From contig NZ_VZPG01000004.1 of NCBI RefSeq assembly GCF_008801715.1, positions 333,120 through 397,119 of the forward strand: a stretch of DNA of 64,000 nucleotides, in the 5' to 3' direction. Source of the DNA: Pseudochrobactrum saccharolyticum (GTDB lineage Bacteria > Pseudomonadota > Alphaproteobacteria > Rhizobiales > Rhizobiaceae). Positions 17,078-26,055 of this stretch are shown here, in pieces. The notes beneath the pieces are model-generated. The model ran no database searches and was not told the DNA's origin. It was given only the letters and a program-made list of their open reading frames with translations. The position numbers and the translations under genes are program-made. Every line of letters starts with the position of its first letter. Position 1 is the first letter of the stretch.

Positions 17078-17716
17078 TCAGAAGCGGTAATTAACACCGG
17101 CTTTCAGAGTGTGGGTCTTGAGATTGTTTTCATAACGTGTGTCATTCACGCTGGTTTTTACGCCATTGTGACGCATATAGTTATATTCTGCTTTGACAGA
17201 GAACGGGCCGGAGAGTTGCTGCTCAACACCAACGCCCATCTGTACGCCGCCAGCCCATTTGCTGCCGGATGTAACATTGTCTTTTGGCTTAAAGCGGGTT
17301 AGGCCATAACCGACAGTACCGTAAACCAGAGTCTTGTCCATGGCATAACCGGCTTTCACCTTGGCTACACCGCTCCATGACTGCTGCAGACGGCCGCCAT
17401 CCTGAATTTTATGTTCCGCTTCACCGAAGTTGCCTTCGACTTCACCACCATAAACGAAGTTGCCGGACTGGAAGTTCTTACCGGCGACGATACCGCCCAT
17501 TGCCGAAGTACGGCTGGAGAACGGGCTTGGTGTTTTGGAAGAAGTGGTGCCGAGATGCGCGCCGACATAGTTACCTTCCCATGTCGCAGGCGCATCATAG
17601 CTCGATGAGCTGTCATTGTAGTTATAGTCATTATTGAAGGAATCTGCTGCGAAAGCAGAAGCCTGTGTAAGTGCCAGCGCGAGTGCTGCTGTGCTGATAA
17701 GTGTAAAGTGACGCAT
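17078..17716 (-). CDS. Outer-membrane beta-barrel protein, Omp25/Omp31 family
   Basis: The 212-residue protein has a cleavable signal peptide (ASAFA/ADSF), a Ser/Tyr/Asn-rich linker and then an eight-strand barrel beginning WEGNYVGAHLGT and ending in alternating HTLKAGVNYRF with C-terminal Phe, the usual outer-membrane sorting signal. Inner marks (VYGGEVEGNFG, AKVKAGYAMDKTLVYGTVGYG, VKAEYNYM) match the Brucella Omp25/Omp31 surface proteins, and the length is close to Omp25. It is monocistronic with its own terminator; GGAG lies 9 nt before the ATG. Confidence 0.85.
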   Translation of the reverse strand: MRHFTLISTAALALALTQASAFAADSFNNDYNYNDSSSSYDAPATWEGNYVGAHLGTTSSKTPSPFSSRTSAMGGIVAGKNFQSGNFVYGGEVEGNFGEAEHKIQDGGRLQQSWSGVAKVKAGYAMDKTLVYGTVGYGLTRFKPKDNVTSGSKWAGGVQMGVGVEQQLSGPFSVKAEYNYMRHNGVKTSVNDTRYENNLKTHTLKAGVNYRF

Positions 17717-17915
17717 AGTCCGGCTCCGTATTTGCCATGTGAGGCAATCTTGAAATTTGTCTGGCGCCCGAGTCTTTTTAGTCTTGCGCCTTTGAGCCGG
17801 TTATGCCGGTTAATTGTGACCAATTTGGTTTGTTTATGTCATGTTTCTGTTAAGCCGGTCTTATTGTTTTGTTTATAATTAATAATGGGTTAACCGGATT
17901 TTTGTGCGTATTCTT

Positions 17916-18806
17916 TCAGATAAGTCCGAGGCCGCGCATACTGATATGACCAGCTTTGCCGATGATAATATGGTCGTGGACAGCGATATTCAGCGGCGAT
18001 GCAATTGAGATAATTACCTTGGTCATATCAATATCGGCGCGGGATGGTGTTGCGTCACCGGACGGATGATTATGGAATAAGATCAGGGCAGTAGAGGACA
18101 GTTCCAGTGCCCGTTTGATGACTTCGCGCGGATAGACCGGTGTATGATCGACAGTACCGATTTGCTGTATTTCATCGGCGATCAAGCGGTTCTTCTTATC
18201 AAGAAACAGGATGCGGAATTGCTCGCGGTTCTCATAGGCCATTGAGGTCATACAATAGGCGATGACCTTGCTCCATGAATCCAGCACATCCTTTTTCATG
18301 ATTTCACTTTTGCCGGAACGGCGGGCACAGGCATTAAGCAGTTTGATATCCTGCGCGACGGCTTCACCACAGCCTGCAACTTCCCTTAGTAATTGCGGCT
18401 CAGCACCCAGCACACCGGCAAAACTGCCGAAGCGGTTGAGCAGAGCTTTGGCCAGAGGTTTGGTATCTGCCCGCGCAATGGTGCGAAACAACAGAAGCTC
18501 CAGCAGCTCATAATCGGCCAGAACATCGTCACCATGATTGTTGAAACGCTCGCGCAGGCGCTGACGGTGGCCGCTATAATGGGGTTTGTTTTTCTTTGCA
18601 GCTGCAGAGGTTTTAACAGGCTGTTCCGGTTGCGGAGGTGTTTCTGCCGAACGAACCGGATGGTTTTCGGTTGCTCCGGCAGGCACAGACAAGCGGCCGG
18701 AAGGCTGTTGCATTATGCCTGCCTCGTTGAATATCTGCAGATGAAGTCTCTCATCAGCAGGCGGAAACAGATCTGTCTCATCCGCTGACGCAATTTTATT
18801 TGCCAT
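17916..18806 (-). CDS. radC: RadC family JAMM-domain protein
   Basis: Start taken at ATG 18806; a GTG at 18830 would add eight residues. An N-terminal HhH-like helical part ([22 protein letters not shown], then [15 protein letters not shown]) is followed by the MPN/JAMM metalloprotease-like domain with [27 protein letters not shown] and a conserved Asp. Despite its name, a role in repair is not established for the family. The first 90 residues are variable and Pro-rich. Confidence 0.92.
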   Translation of the reverse strand: MANKIASADETDLFPPADERLHLQIFNEAGIMQQPSGRLSVPAGATENHPVRSAETPPQPEQPVKTSAAAKKNKPHYSGHRQRLRERFNNHGDDVLADYELLELLLFRTIARADTKPLAKALLNRFGSFAGVLGAEPQLLREVAGCGEAVAQDIKLLNACARRSGKSEIMKKDVLDSWSKVIAYCMTSMAYENREQFRILFLDKKNRLIADEIQQIGTVDHTPVYPREVIKRALELSSTALILFHNHPSGDATPSRADIDMTKVIISIASPLNIAVHDHIIIGKAGHISMRGLGLI

Positions 18807-18962
18807 ACTGCAACGTGCCCCCGAATGCACAGATGGCTACCGCAGGGATGAGCGGTTTCCGTTTACAGATTAAACGGAAAATCTCAGAATGGTCTATCGG
18901 AAAATAGGTTTTAAGAGGTAGTTTAACAATTTAAGTATTTGATTATATTTCTTAAATTGTTT

Positions 18963-19754
18963 TTATGGCTGTGTTGTGTCTGTCAGGCCCGGCCAGTAAA
19001 AAGCATCTGCAGTCGGCCTTGGGCCAAAGATTGCCTGACCGACGCGGACAATATCCGCGCCTTCTTCAATCGCCGCCTCAAAATCACCGGACATGCCCAT
19101 TGAGAGTTTGGTGATACCGGAATGATGCTGCGCCGCCCGATCGCGCAGGTTGCGCAGCAGCCGGAAGCATGGGCGTACCTTATCAAGATCAGAGCTGAAC
19201 AGAGCAAGGGTCATCAGGCCGCGGGGTTTCAGACGCGGATAGTCGGGCAGGCGCTCGATGAATGGCAGCAGATCATCGGGATGCAGGCCGTATTTGCTGA
19301 TCTCCCCGGATGTGTTGACCTGCACAAAGACATCCAGATCTTTGTTTTCACTTTCCAGCCGGCGGTTCAGTTCTTCCGCAAGGCGGATACTGTCGAGCGC
19401 ATGAAACTCTGTGGCGAAACGTGTGAGATATTTGACCTTATTGGTCTGGAGATGGCCGATAATACTCCAGTTAATCGCAAGATCTTCCAATTTCGCACGT
19501 TTATCGCGGGCTTCCTGAAGTTTGTTTTCGCTAAAATCTGTAATGCCTGCGGCAAACGCATAGCGCAGAATATGTGCCGGAACAGTTTTGGTAACCGGTA
19601 GCAGACGGACATCTTGCCAGTTGCGACCACTGCGCAAGGCTGCCGCAGCAATACGTTCCTGAACCAGCTGCAAATTCTGCGCAAAGCGAATTGCGGGTGT
19701 TTCACCAAAGCGGGCAATATCTTCGGCAGAAAGCGGGGTGAGCAGTTGATCCAT
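18963..19754 (-). CDS. yggS: YggS/PROSC family PLP homeostasis protein
   Basis: Single-domain alanine-racemase-like barrel of 263 residues that binds pyridoxal phosphate and buffers its cellular level. The PLP Lys is in LLPVTKTVPAHIL; FSENKLQEARDK, WSIIGHLQTNKVK, FVQVNTSGEISKYG, GLMTLA and SMGMSGDFEAAIEEGADIVRVGQAIFG follow in the family order. It lies next to a PLP-responsive regulator and pyridoxal kinase genes, a functional match. Confidence 0.92.
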   Translation of the reverse strand: MDQLLTPLSAEDIARFGETPAIRFAQNLQLVQERIAAAALRSGRNWQDVRLLPVTKTVPAHILRYAFAAGITDFSENKLQEARDKRAKLEDLAINWSIIGHLQTNKVKYLTRFATEFHALDSIRLAEELNRRLESENKDLDVFVQVNTSGEISKYGLHPDDLLPFIERLPDYPRLKPRGLMTLALFSSDLDKVRPCFRLLRNLRDRAAQHHSGITKLSMGMSGDFEAAIEEGADIVRVGQAIFGPRPTADAFYWPGLTDTTQP

Positions 19755-19873
19755 GGCATGTGTCTTTCAGTCGTGCTGCCTTGAGTGCAGGCAAAATACG
19801 ACACGGAGCATAGTATAGAAATGGCTGGCTTAGACCGGCCACTTTTGAATTCACTGGCAGGCCATTTGAAATT

Positions 19874-21406
19874 TCAGATTTTGATATTCTGAAAAGCTGT
19901 TTTGAGCTTTTTAACGGCAATTTCCAGTTCTGCCGGTGTATAGGCTGCAAAACCCATCAGAAATCCGGCTCTGCCGCTGCCGGATGCATGAAGCGGCGAT
20001 AGCCCCAGCAATTCGATGCCGACACGTCTTGCGGCATCAATGGCTGCACGCTCCGATATTTCGCAGGTGAGCAGACACGGCATCTGCAAGCCGCCGATCG
20101 GCACTCGCGGTTCAATAAATTCGCTTAGATGTATCCCGACGAGTTTTGTCAGAACTTCGAGACGCTCGGCGTAAATATTGCGCATGGCACGGATATGCGC
20201 ACCAAAATGACCGCCCTCCATAAAACGCGCGAGTGTAAGCTGAGCCACGGATGCTGTATGACCATCCAGCAAGGTGCGCGCTACGGTCATGGGTTTAACC
20301 AGTTGTGGCGGCAGCACGATATAGCCAATGCGAAGACCCGGAAACAGAGATTTGGTGAAAGTGCCGATATAGATGGTGCGGTCATGGGGATCGAGCCCCT
20401 GCACACAGGCTGTGGGCTTGCCGGTATAGCGAAACTCGCTGTCATAATCGTCTTCGATAATCCATGCCTGATGTCGGGATGCCCATTCGATCAATGCCAG
20501 ACGCCTGTCCAGTGCCAGTGTTGCACCGGTCGGAAACTGATGGGACGGGGTGAGAAACACGGCTTTGGCTTTAAGCGGGTCTTCGAGAATATGCTCGGCT
20601 ATAATGCCCTGCCGGTCAACGGGAACTGGTACGGGGATCAGTCCCGCCGCATCAAAAGCTCTGCGAGCGCCGTAATAGACCGGATCTTCAATGAAAATAC
20701 TGTCGCCGGCATCCAGCAACATATTGGCGCAGAGTGTCAGTGCTTGCTGCGAACTGGTCAGCACCAGCACACGGTCGGCGGTGGCACGGGCGCCACGCTC
20801 CAGATTGACATAATCGGCAATCGCACGGCGCAGCGGCTCAGTGCCTTGCGGATTGCCGTGCAGCAGTGCCTGTGTGCCGGTTTCTTTGAGAACCTGCCTT
20901 TCAAGCCGCTCCCAGAGTTGTATCGGGAAGCTGCGGGTTTCCGGCAGACCCGGTGCAAAAGGGCGGGGAACCAGTTGTTCACGCACACCGCCGCTACGAA
21001 ACATGGCATTGCCGCGTTTGCTCAGGTTCGGTGCCTGATTGCGGGCAAGCGCATCGCGTTGCGAGAGCCTGCGCCCCGCCGAGAAGTCAGTCATCTCGGC
21101 CACAAAACTGCCACTGCCAACCCGACGCTCAATAAAGCCTTCTGCATGAAGCTGGCTATAGGCAGCCTCAATCGTATCACGCGAGACATCCAGCGATTTT
21201 GCTAAGGCGCGGGAGGCGGGGAGCGGTTTACCCGATGCCAATGCACCGTTGACGATCAGCTGGCGGATGGCGCGCTGTATCCGTGCATGAAGCGGCATTG
21301 TGACATGAGCCGGATGGGCAATCCATGCTTTGACAGATTCAAGTTGGGAGTGCCTGAACAATTGGTCTGGCTCCAAAGCGATAAGTGGATGGAGATAACA
21401 GACCAT
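19874..21406 (-). CDS. pdxR: MocR-type PLP-dependent regulator, PdxR-like
   Basis: The 510-residue fusion has an N-terminal GntR-type winged helix (about residues 38-105: SGKPLPASRALAKSLDVSRD, AAYSQLHAEGFIERRVGSGSFV) and an aminotransferase-fold domain with the PLP-binding Lys in IGTFTKSLFPGLRIGY and the cofactor Asp/Tyr in IEDDYDSEFRY. MocR regulators sense PLP or amino-PLP adducts. Because it is divergent from a permease-pyridoxal kinase pair, a B6-homeostasis role (PdxR) is more likely than GabR or TauR; this is inference. The start could lie nearer the winged helix. Confidence 0.8.
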   Translation of the reverse strand: MVCYLHPLIALEPDQLFRHSQLESVKAWIAHPAHVTMPLHARIQRAIRQLIVNGALASGKPLPASRALAKSLDVSRDTIEAAYSQLHAEGFIERRVGSGSFVAEMTDFSAGRRLSQRDALARNQAPNLSKRGNAMFRSGGVREQLVPRPFAPGLPETRSFPIQLWERLERQVLKETGTQALLHGNPQGTEPLRRAIADYVNLERGARATADRVLVLTSSQQALTLCANMLLDAGDSIFIEDPVYYGARRAFDAAGLIPVPVPVDRQGIIAEHILEDPLKAKAVFLTPSHQFPTGATLALDRRLALIEWASRHQAWIIEDDYDSEFRYTGKPTACVQGLDPHDRTIYIGTFTKSLFPGLRIGYIVLPPQLVKPMTVARTLLDGHTASVAQLTLARFMEGGHFGAHIRAMRNIYAERLEVLTKLVGIHLSEFIEPRVPIGGLQMPCLLTCEISERAAIDAARRVGIELLGLSPLHASGSGRAGFLMGFAAYTPAELEIAVKKLKTAFQNIKI

Positions 21407-21450
21407 TCACGAGTTAAAAGTCAAGCGCATCATGACCATCCTGTGACCGT
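21401..21450. promoter_or_regulatory. Candidate PdxR-like operator in the divergent gap
   Basis: GACCAT occurs at 21401-21406 and 21434-21439, and GACCGT at 21445-21450. The last two sit in TGACCAT/TGACCGT direct repeats 11 bp apart, and the first is 33 bp (three helical turns) from the second. MocR regulators often bind phased direct repeats in such gaps. The first copy overlaps the annotated regulator start codon. Suggestive only. Confidence 0.35.
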
Positions 21451-21501
21451 CGGCTTTATGCAGAACCGGCAGCGCCACAGCCATATTAGAGAGCCTGTCT
21501 T

Positions 21502-22737
21502 ATGTCCCAGACTATTCCGCCACCATCTCCTTTGCGCTTCAGCGATCTGACCCATCCGATTGTTGCCGGATTGATTTCGGTGATTGTCAATTACGGAGGG
21601 ACTTTTATTCTGGTGTTTCAGGCGGCGAAAATTGCCGGTCTCAGCCCTGAGCTGACAGCGTCATGGGTCTGGTCTGTGTCTATCGGTGTCGGTGTAACGG
21701 GGCTGATATTGAGCTGGCATTTTCGTGAGCCGATCATCACCGCATGGTCAACACCAGCGGCGGCCTTTCTGGTTACTGCGCTGGCCACAACGCCTTATGC
21801 GGAGGCGGTTGGTGCTTATATTATCTCGGCGCTTGCTTTTGTCGTGCTTGGGCTTTCCGGCACATTCGAGAAAGTGATCCGGCTTATTCCGGCAAGTATC
21901 GCTTCCGGCCTGCTGGCCGGTATTCTGCTGCAATTCGGCATCGGCGCTTTCGGCGGTGCAACCATTGATCCGCTGCTCGTTGGCGGGCTGATCGTGGCCT
22001 ATGTTTTGCTCAAGCGCTTTACGGCACGCTATGCGGTGGTCGGAATTTTGGTGCTGGGCATCGGTTTTCTGCTGGTGCAGGGACGGGTGGATTTCTCCGG
22101 CCTTAGTCTCACACTGGCCGCACCGGTGTTTACAATGCCGGTCTTTTCGCTGAATGCGCTGCTGAGTGTGGCACTGCCGCTATTCCTCATCACGCTGACC
22201 GGTCAATATATGCCGGGCATGCTGGTGCTGCGGAATGACGGGTTTAAAACCAGTGCCAATCCGATTGTCACAGTCACCGGTCTTGGCTCACTCATCATGG
22301 CACCATTCGGCTCGCATGCTTTTAATATTGCTGCGATTACCGCTGCGATTGCCACGGGGCGCGAAGCGCATGAAGACCCGCGCAAACGCTGGATCGCCGG
22401 TATCGCGGCAGGTTGTTTCTATGTGCTTGTCGGTGTGTTCGGTGTCACGCTTGCTGCGGTCTTTATGGCCTTTCCATCAACATTTATCACCACGCTCGCT
22501 GGTCTTGCTTTGCTCGGTACCATTGGCGGCAGTCTGGCAGGCGCGCTGGCTGATCCGAAAACCCGTGAAGCGGCATTGATTACTTTTCTGGCCTCGGCTG
22601 CCAATATTAATCTGCTGGGTATTGGCGGGGCATTTTGGGGGCTGGTGATCGGTCTGGTTGCCTATATGTTGCTGAACGGACAGTTACCGAAGCGGGATCG
22701 TGAAGCGCTGGTCGCTGTCAAAGAAGGAGTAAAGTAA
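21502..22737 (+). CDS. BenE-family permease, possible vitamin B6 importer
   Basis: The 411-residue membrane protein has about twelve hydrophobic helices and BenE-family marks: ITAWSTPAAAFLVT in an early helix, LITLTGQYMPGMLVLRNDGF near the middle, and GSHAFNIAAITAAIATG. Characterised BenE is a benzoate/proton symporter. Here no benzoate gene is nearby; the stop overlaps the pyridoxal kinase ATG (TAATG) and a MocR regulator is divergent, so pyridoxal or pyridoxine uptake is a reasonable alternative. Family assignment is firm, substrate is inference. Confidence 0.75.
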   Translation: MSQTIPPPSPLRFSDLTHPIVAGLISVIVNYGGTFILVFQAAKIAGLSPELTASWVWSVSIGVGVTGLILSWHFREPIITAWSTPAAAFLVTALATTPYAEAVGAYIISALAFVVLGLSGTFEKVIRLIPASIASGLLAGILLQFGIGAFGGATIDPLLVGGLIVAYVLLKRFTARYAVVGILVLGIGFLLVQGRVDFSGLSLTLAAPVFTMPVFSLNALLSVALPLFLITLTGQYMPGMLVLRNDGFKTSANPIVTVTGLGSLIMAPFGSHAFNIAAITAAIATGREAHEDPRKRWIAGIAAGCFYVLVGVFGVTLAAVFMAFPSTFITTLAGLALLGTIGGSLAGALADPKTREAALITFLASAANINLLGIGGAFWGLVIGLVAYMLLNGQLPKRDREALVAVKEGVK

Positions 22738-23585
22738 TGTCGCAGCCATTATCAATGCAGACATCAGTGATTTCCATTCAAAGTCAGGTTGTCTACGGCC
22801 ATGTCGGCAATAGTGCTGCGGTGCTGCCAATGCAGGCGCGGGGGCTGAATGTTGCGGCAGTGCCGACGACATTGCTCTCCAACCATCCGGGCTATGAAAC
22901 CATGCGCGGGCGGGTGCTGGAGCCGGAACTGGTGAGTGATTTGTTGCGCGGCGTGGAAGAGCGCGGCTTAATCAGTACCAGCCGCTATATTGTCTCCGGC
23001 TATCTGGGTTCGCGTGCCAATGGCGAGGTTGTGGCGGATTTTGTCAAACGGGCGCGTAAGATCAATCCGGAAATCATCTATATTTGTGATCCGGTGATGG
23101 GTGATACGGGGCTGGGGGTATTTGTTGCCGATCCGGTGGTGGATTGTATTATCAATGAACTGGTGCCGCTGGCCGATCTCCTGACACCCAATCAGTTCGA
23201 AGTCGGGCTGATTGCCGGAAGCGAGATTTCGTCCTTCGATATTTTGCAGGAAAAGGTACGGCAGATACAGGCGTTCAACAATGCGCGCTTGATTGCGACG
23301 GGTTGTGTGTTTCCCGATACGCCTTATGGCTCGCTGGAGAATGTGGTGTTTGAAGGCGGGGAAGTGACAAGACTGACTTCGCCGCGTGTGCCCATTGTAC
23401 CGGTGGGAACCGGCGACCTGTTTACCGGCACGCTGACGGCCAATCTTGCGCATGGCGGCACTTTGACAGAAGCTGCCCGTAATGCGGCGACGACAGTGCT
23501 GAATGTTGTCAGCCGTACAGCCGCACAGGGCGAATATGAGATGCAATTGGGGAGTGCTATTACCGCCCTGTTGCCTACGATTTAA
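22737..23585 (+). CDS. pdxY: Pyridoxal kinase
   Basis: Ribokinase-superfamily kinase of 282 residues that phosphorylates pyridoxal in the B6 salvage pathway. It opens with VISIQSQVVYGHVGNSAAVLPMQ, the diagnostic PdxK/PdxY N-terminus, followed by SGYLGS, YICDPVMGD, LTPNQFEVGLIAG and the anion-hole/catalytic motif VGTGDLFTGTL with the catalytic Asp. A downstream ATG (MQTSVIS) is an alternative start. It is translationally coupled to the permease gene. Confidence 0.92.
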   Translation: MSQPLSMQTSVISIQSQVVYGHVGNSAAVLPMQARGLNVAAVPTTLLSNHPGYETMRGRVLEPELVSDLLRGVEERGLISTSRYIVSGYLGSRANGEVVADFVKRARKINPEIIYICDPVMGDTGLGVFVADPVVDCIINELVPLADLLTPNQFEVGLIAGSEISSFDILQEKVRQIQAFNNARLIATGCVFPDTPYGSLENVVFEGGEVTRLTSPRVPIVPVGTGDLFTGTLTANLAHGGTLTEAARNAATTVLNVVSRTAAQGEYEMQLGSAITALLPTI

Positions 23586-23607
23586 CAATCTTTCACATTA
23601 ATAAATT

Positions 23608-23645
23608 ATGGCCGCATCATTTTTAAACGATGCGGCCATTTTATT
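23608..23645. terminator. Bidirectional terminator between pdxY and map
   Basis: 11-bp stem ATGGCCGCATC/GATGCGGCCAT around a 10-nt loop, followed rightward by TTTTATTATTT. It serves the convergent pdxY and map genes; the T-run is stronger on the plus strand. Confidence 0.8.
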
Positions 23646-24471
23646 ATTTGTTGCCGGTGGTGAAGAAAATATCCTTCGGCGACAGTGTGAAAATCTCACA
23701 GCCGTCTTTGGTCACACCTATTGTATGTTCATATTGTGCTGTCAGCGAGCGGTCGCGGGTCACGGCTGTCCAGCCGTCTTTCAGCACTTTCACATCCGGC
23801 TTACCGAGATTAATCATCGGCTCGATGGTGAAGATCATGCCCTCGCGGATTTCCACGCCATCAGTCGCTTTGCCATAGTGCAGAATATTCGGTGCATCAT
23901 GGAACAACTGCCCCACACCATGACCGCAGAAGTCGCGCACGGCAGAGCAGCGTTCTGCTTCTACATAAGACTGAATGGCGGCACCGATTGCACCGGTTTT
24001 TGCGCCGGGCTTCACCGCTGCAATACCGCGCAGCAGGCTTTCATAGGTGACTTCCATCAGGCGCTCGGCAGCACGTTTGATCTGGCCGACCGCATACATG
24101 CGGCTTGAATCACCATACCAACCATCCTGCAGGAAGGTAATGTCGATATTGAGAATATCGCCTTCACGCAGCGGCTTGTCATCAGGGATACCGTGACAAA
24201 CAACGTGATTGATCGAAGTACAGGAGCTTTTGGTATAGCCGCGATAATTCAGCGTGGCAGGCACCACACCGCGATCGGCACCGAATTCAAAGACAAAACG
24301 GTCGATCTCATTGGTGGTAACGCCCGGTTTGACAATATCATTCAGTGCATCAAGACATTCGGATGTGATTGCGCAGACCTTACGCATCGCTGCAAAACCT
24401 TCAGGTCCGTAAAGCTTGATCTGGCCAGTATATTTAAGCGGGGCGCTGTCGGCATTGACATAGGTTACCAT
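23644..24471 (-). CDS. map: Type I methionine aminopeptidase
   Basis: Removes N-terminal Met from new proteins. The 275-residue protein shows the two-metal site ligands: ILNIDITFLQDGWYGDSSRM (two Asp), FCGHGVGQLFHDAPNILHYG (His), FTIEPMI (Glu) and the C-terminal AQYEHTI (Glu). INHVVCHGIP carries the substrate His. It follows sfsA on the same strand by 81 nt. In relatives sfsA-map-radC is contiguous, as far as I recall; here yggS and the B6 module sit between map and radC. Confidence 0.95.
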   Translation of the reverse strand: MVTYVNADSAPLKYTGQIKLYGPEGFAAMRKVCAITSECLDALNDIVKPGVTTNEIDRFVFEFGADRGVVPATLNYRGYTKSSCTSINHVVCHGIPDDKPLREGDILNIDITFLQDGWYGDSSRMYAVGQIKRAAERLMEVTYESLLRGIAAVKPGAKTGAIGAAIQSYVEAERCSAVRDFCGHGVGQLFHDAPNILHYGKATDGVEIREGMIFTIEPMINLGKPDVKVLKDGWTAVTRDRSLTAQYEHTIGVTKDGCEIFTLSPKDIFFTTGNK

Positions 24472-24552
24472 CGGGTGATCCGTATATATGTTAGGACAGC
24501 GCTCAGGCTGTACCGGAATTGACTGCCTTGCGACTAAGACAAAGCAAAAGAT

Positions 24553-25257
24553 TTACAGGTTCAGAACAGGAACCGTCTGATCCGCGATAATTGATTCAGG
24601 ACTTATGTGGCACCGAATTGCGTAAGCCTCAACCCCATGCTGCCGCGCATTCGCAAATGCTGCGGCATAAGCAGGATCAAGATCGCCGCATATGGACAGA
24701 GAATCGCAATCCTGACGCTGAATAACGAAGACCATAACACCGCGGTGACCGGCTTTGACCATCTCGCTGAGCTCAAAGAGATGTTTGGCACCACGGGCAG
24801 TTACGCTATCGGGAAACTCTGCCAGTTGTCCTGTGCGTTTAAAATGCACATTCTTGACCTCTACATAGGTCTGCTGATGCGTTTCTCCAAGAAGCAATAA
24901 ATCAATGCGGGAGTTCTGCCCGTATTTTTGTTCGCGCTTGAGCGTGGTGAAGCCGGATAATTGCGGAATCATGCCGGACAGGATCGCTTCCTCAGCAATT
25001 TTATTCGGCAGGCCGGTATTGATTCCGACCAGAGTGTCGTCGGCCTGCACAATTTGCAGCGTATGGGCATATTTGCGAGTCGGGCTGTCGGAGACGCTGA
25101 GCCATGCTTCTGAACCCGGCGTGGTCAGGCCGCGCATAGAACCGGTATTGGGCACAGATGCGGTAATGGGTTCACCGCTGTCCAGCCGGATATCCGCCAG
25201 AAAGCGTTTATAGCGCTGCAATAATGTGCCGCGAATAAGGGGAGAAGGAAAAAGCAT
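24553..25257 (-). CDS. sfsA: SfsA family protein
   Basis: The 234-residue SfsA protein has an N-terminal OB-like part ([29 protein letters not shown]) and a nuclease-like core with RIDLLL and [10 protein letters not shown], which carry the conserved acidic residues, then [13 protein letters not shown]. It was named for a sugar-fermentation phenotype in E. coli and its biochemical role is unsettled. AGAAGG precedes the ATG. It is probably co-transcribed with map. Confidence 0.92.
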   Translation of the reverse strand: MLFPSPLIRGTLLQRYKRFLADIRLDSGEPITASVPNTGSMRGLTTPGSEAWLSVSDSPTRKYAHTLQIVQADDTLVGINTGLPNKIAEEAILSGMIPQLSGFTTLKREQKYGQNSRIDLLLLGETHQQTYVEVKNVHFKRTGQLAEFPDSVTARGAKHLFELSEMVKAGHRGVMVFVIQRQDCDSLSICGDLDPAYAAAFANARQHGVEAYAIRCHISPESIIADQTVPVLNL

Positions 25258-25351
25258 GTTTCTGGTTAGATCAAAGCTGATCTGAATGCAAAACTGAATT
25301 TTTATTCTTGGAGATTTGTTTCCGGAAAACTGAATTTCTCAAGAGAGAAAG

Positions 25352-25426
25352 TGGTACGCCCAAGGGGAATCGAACCCCTGTCTGCGCCGTGAAAGGGCGC
25401 TGTCCTAACCGCTAGACGATGGGCGC
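25352..25426 (-). tRNA. tRNA-Glu (UUC), copy 1
   Basis: Full cloverleaf on the minus strand: acceptor GCGCCCA/TGGGCGT with a first G-U pair, anticodon loop CTTTCAC with anticodon TTC, T-arm GGGGTTCGATTCCCC and encoded CCA at 25352-25354. Identical in all 75 nt to the copy at 25666. Confidence 0.96.
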
Positions 25427-25665
25427 CTGCCGGTGAGCGCTATATAGCTAAGCCGTATTGAAAGCGCAATAGGGAAAATGCAAAAAAATACAAAATATGT
25501 GAAAAAAATCTGATGCTTATGAAAAAGCAACGAAACAGCCGTAATCAGAATCACGGCGGATTAAAACGCAATATGAAGTTCAGTTTCGAGTGTTTTGATT
25601 TAGTTCAGAAGGGGAAATTTTATATCTGATCCTGAGATCATTCATCTTCATCAGCTTGGAGAAGA

Positions 25666-25740
25666 TGGTACGCCCAAGGGGAATCGAACCCCTGTCTGCG
25701 CCGTGAAAGGGCGCTGTCCTAACCGCTAGACGATGGGCGC
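25666..25740 (-). tRNA. tRNA-Glu (UUC), copy 2
   Basis: Exact duplicate of the 75-nt tRNA-Glu at 25352-25426, with encoded CCA. The 239 nt between the copies are AT-rich and hold no gene. Flanks differ after a few bases, so only the gene and 3-4 nt are duplicated. Confidence 0.96.
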
Positions 25741-26055
25741 CTGCTGGTGAACCGGCTTATAGCGGCATGATATTTATCGTGCAAGTGGGTAAAATAAGAA
25801 ATTTGCAAAAAATGCAGATTTTTTTCATTTGGCAGTGCTCTGCCTGTGAATAAAGCCACGGAAGCGCTGCTTTTGTCGTGTGGAATTAAGTGTTTAGCGC
25901 TGAATGACGGGAGCTGAGGCGTGTTTGGGTGCCATTTTGCCCTGCCAATAAATGCAAATCTGCCGCACAAATCACCAGAGCGGTTCAGAAAATGAAGACA
26001 GGCCGGAATCAGATAGCTGATCCGGCCTGTAAAATGATTTGTCTGACAGTATTTT
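25741..26055. other. Intergenic region with one hairpin
   Basis: The stem ACAGGCCGGA/TCCGGCCTGT at 25998-26030 lies 26 nt downstream of the M15 lipoprotein stop on the minus strand and may be its terminator, although the following sequence (CTTCATTTTC) is a poor T-run. Nothing else is recognisable. Confidence 0.5.

Noticed and set aside
20129..21205. 358-codon plus-strand frame opposite the MocR regulator
   Set aside because: No recognisable domain; the minus frame has winged-helix and PLP motifs.
21502..22737. Reading the permease simply as a benzoate transporter
   Set aside because: Family match only; no benzoate catabolic gene, and it is coupled to pyridoxal kinase.
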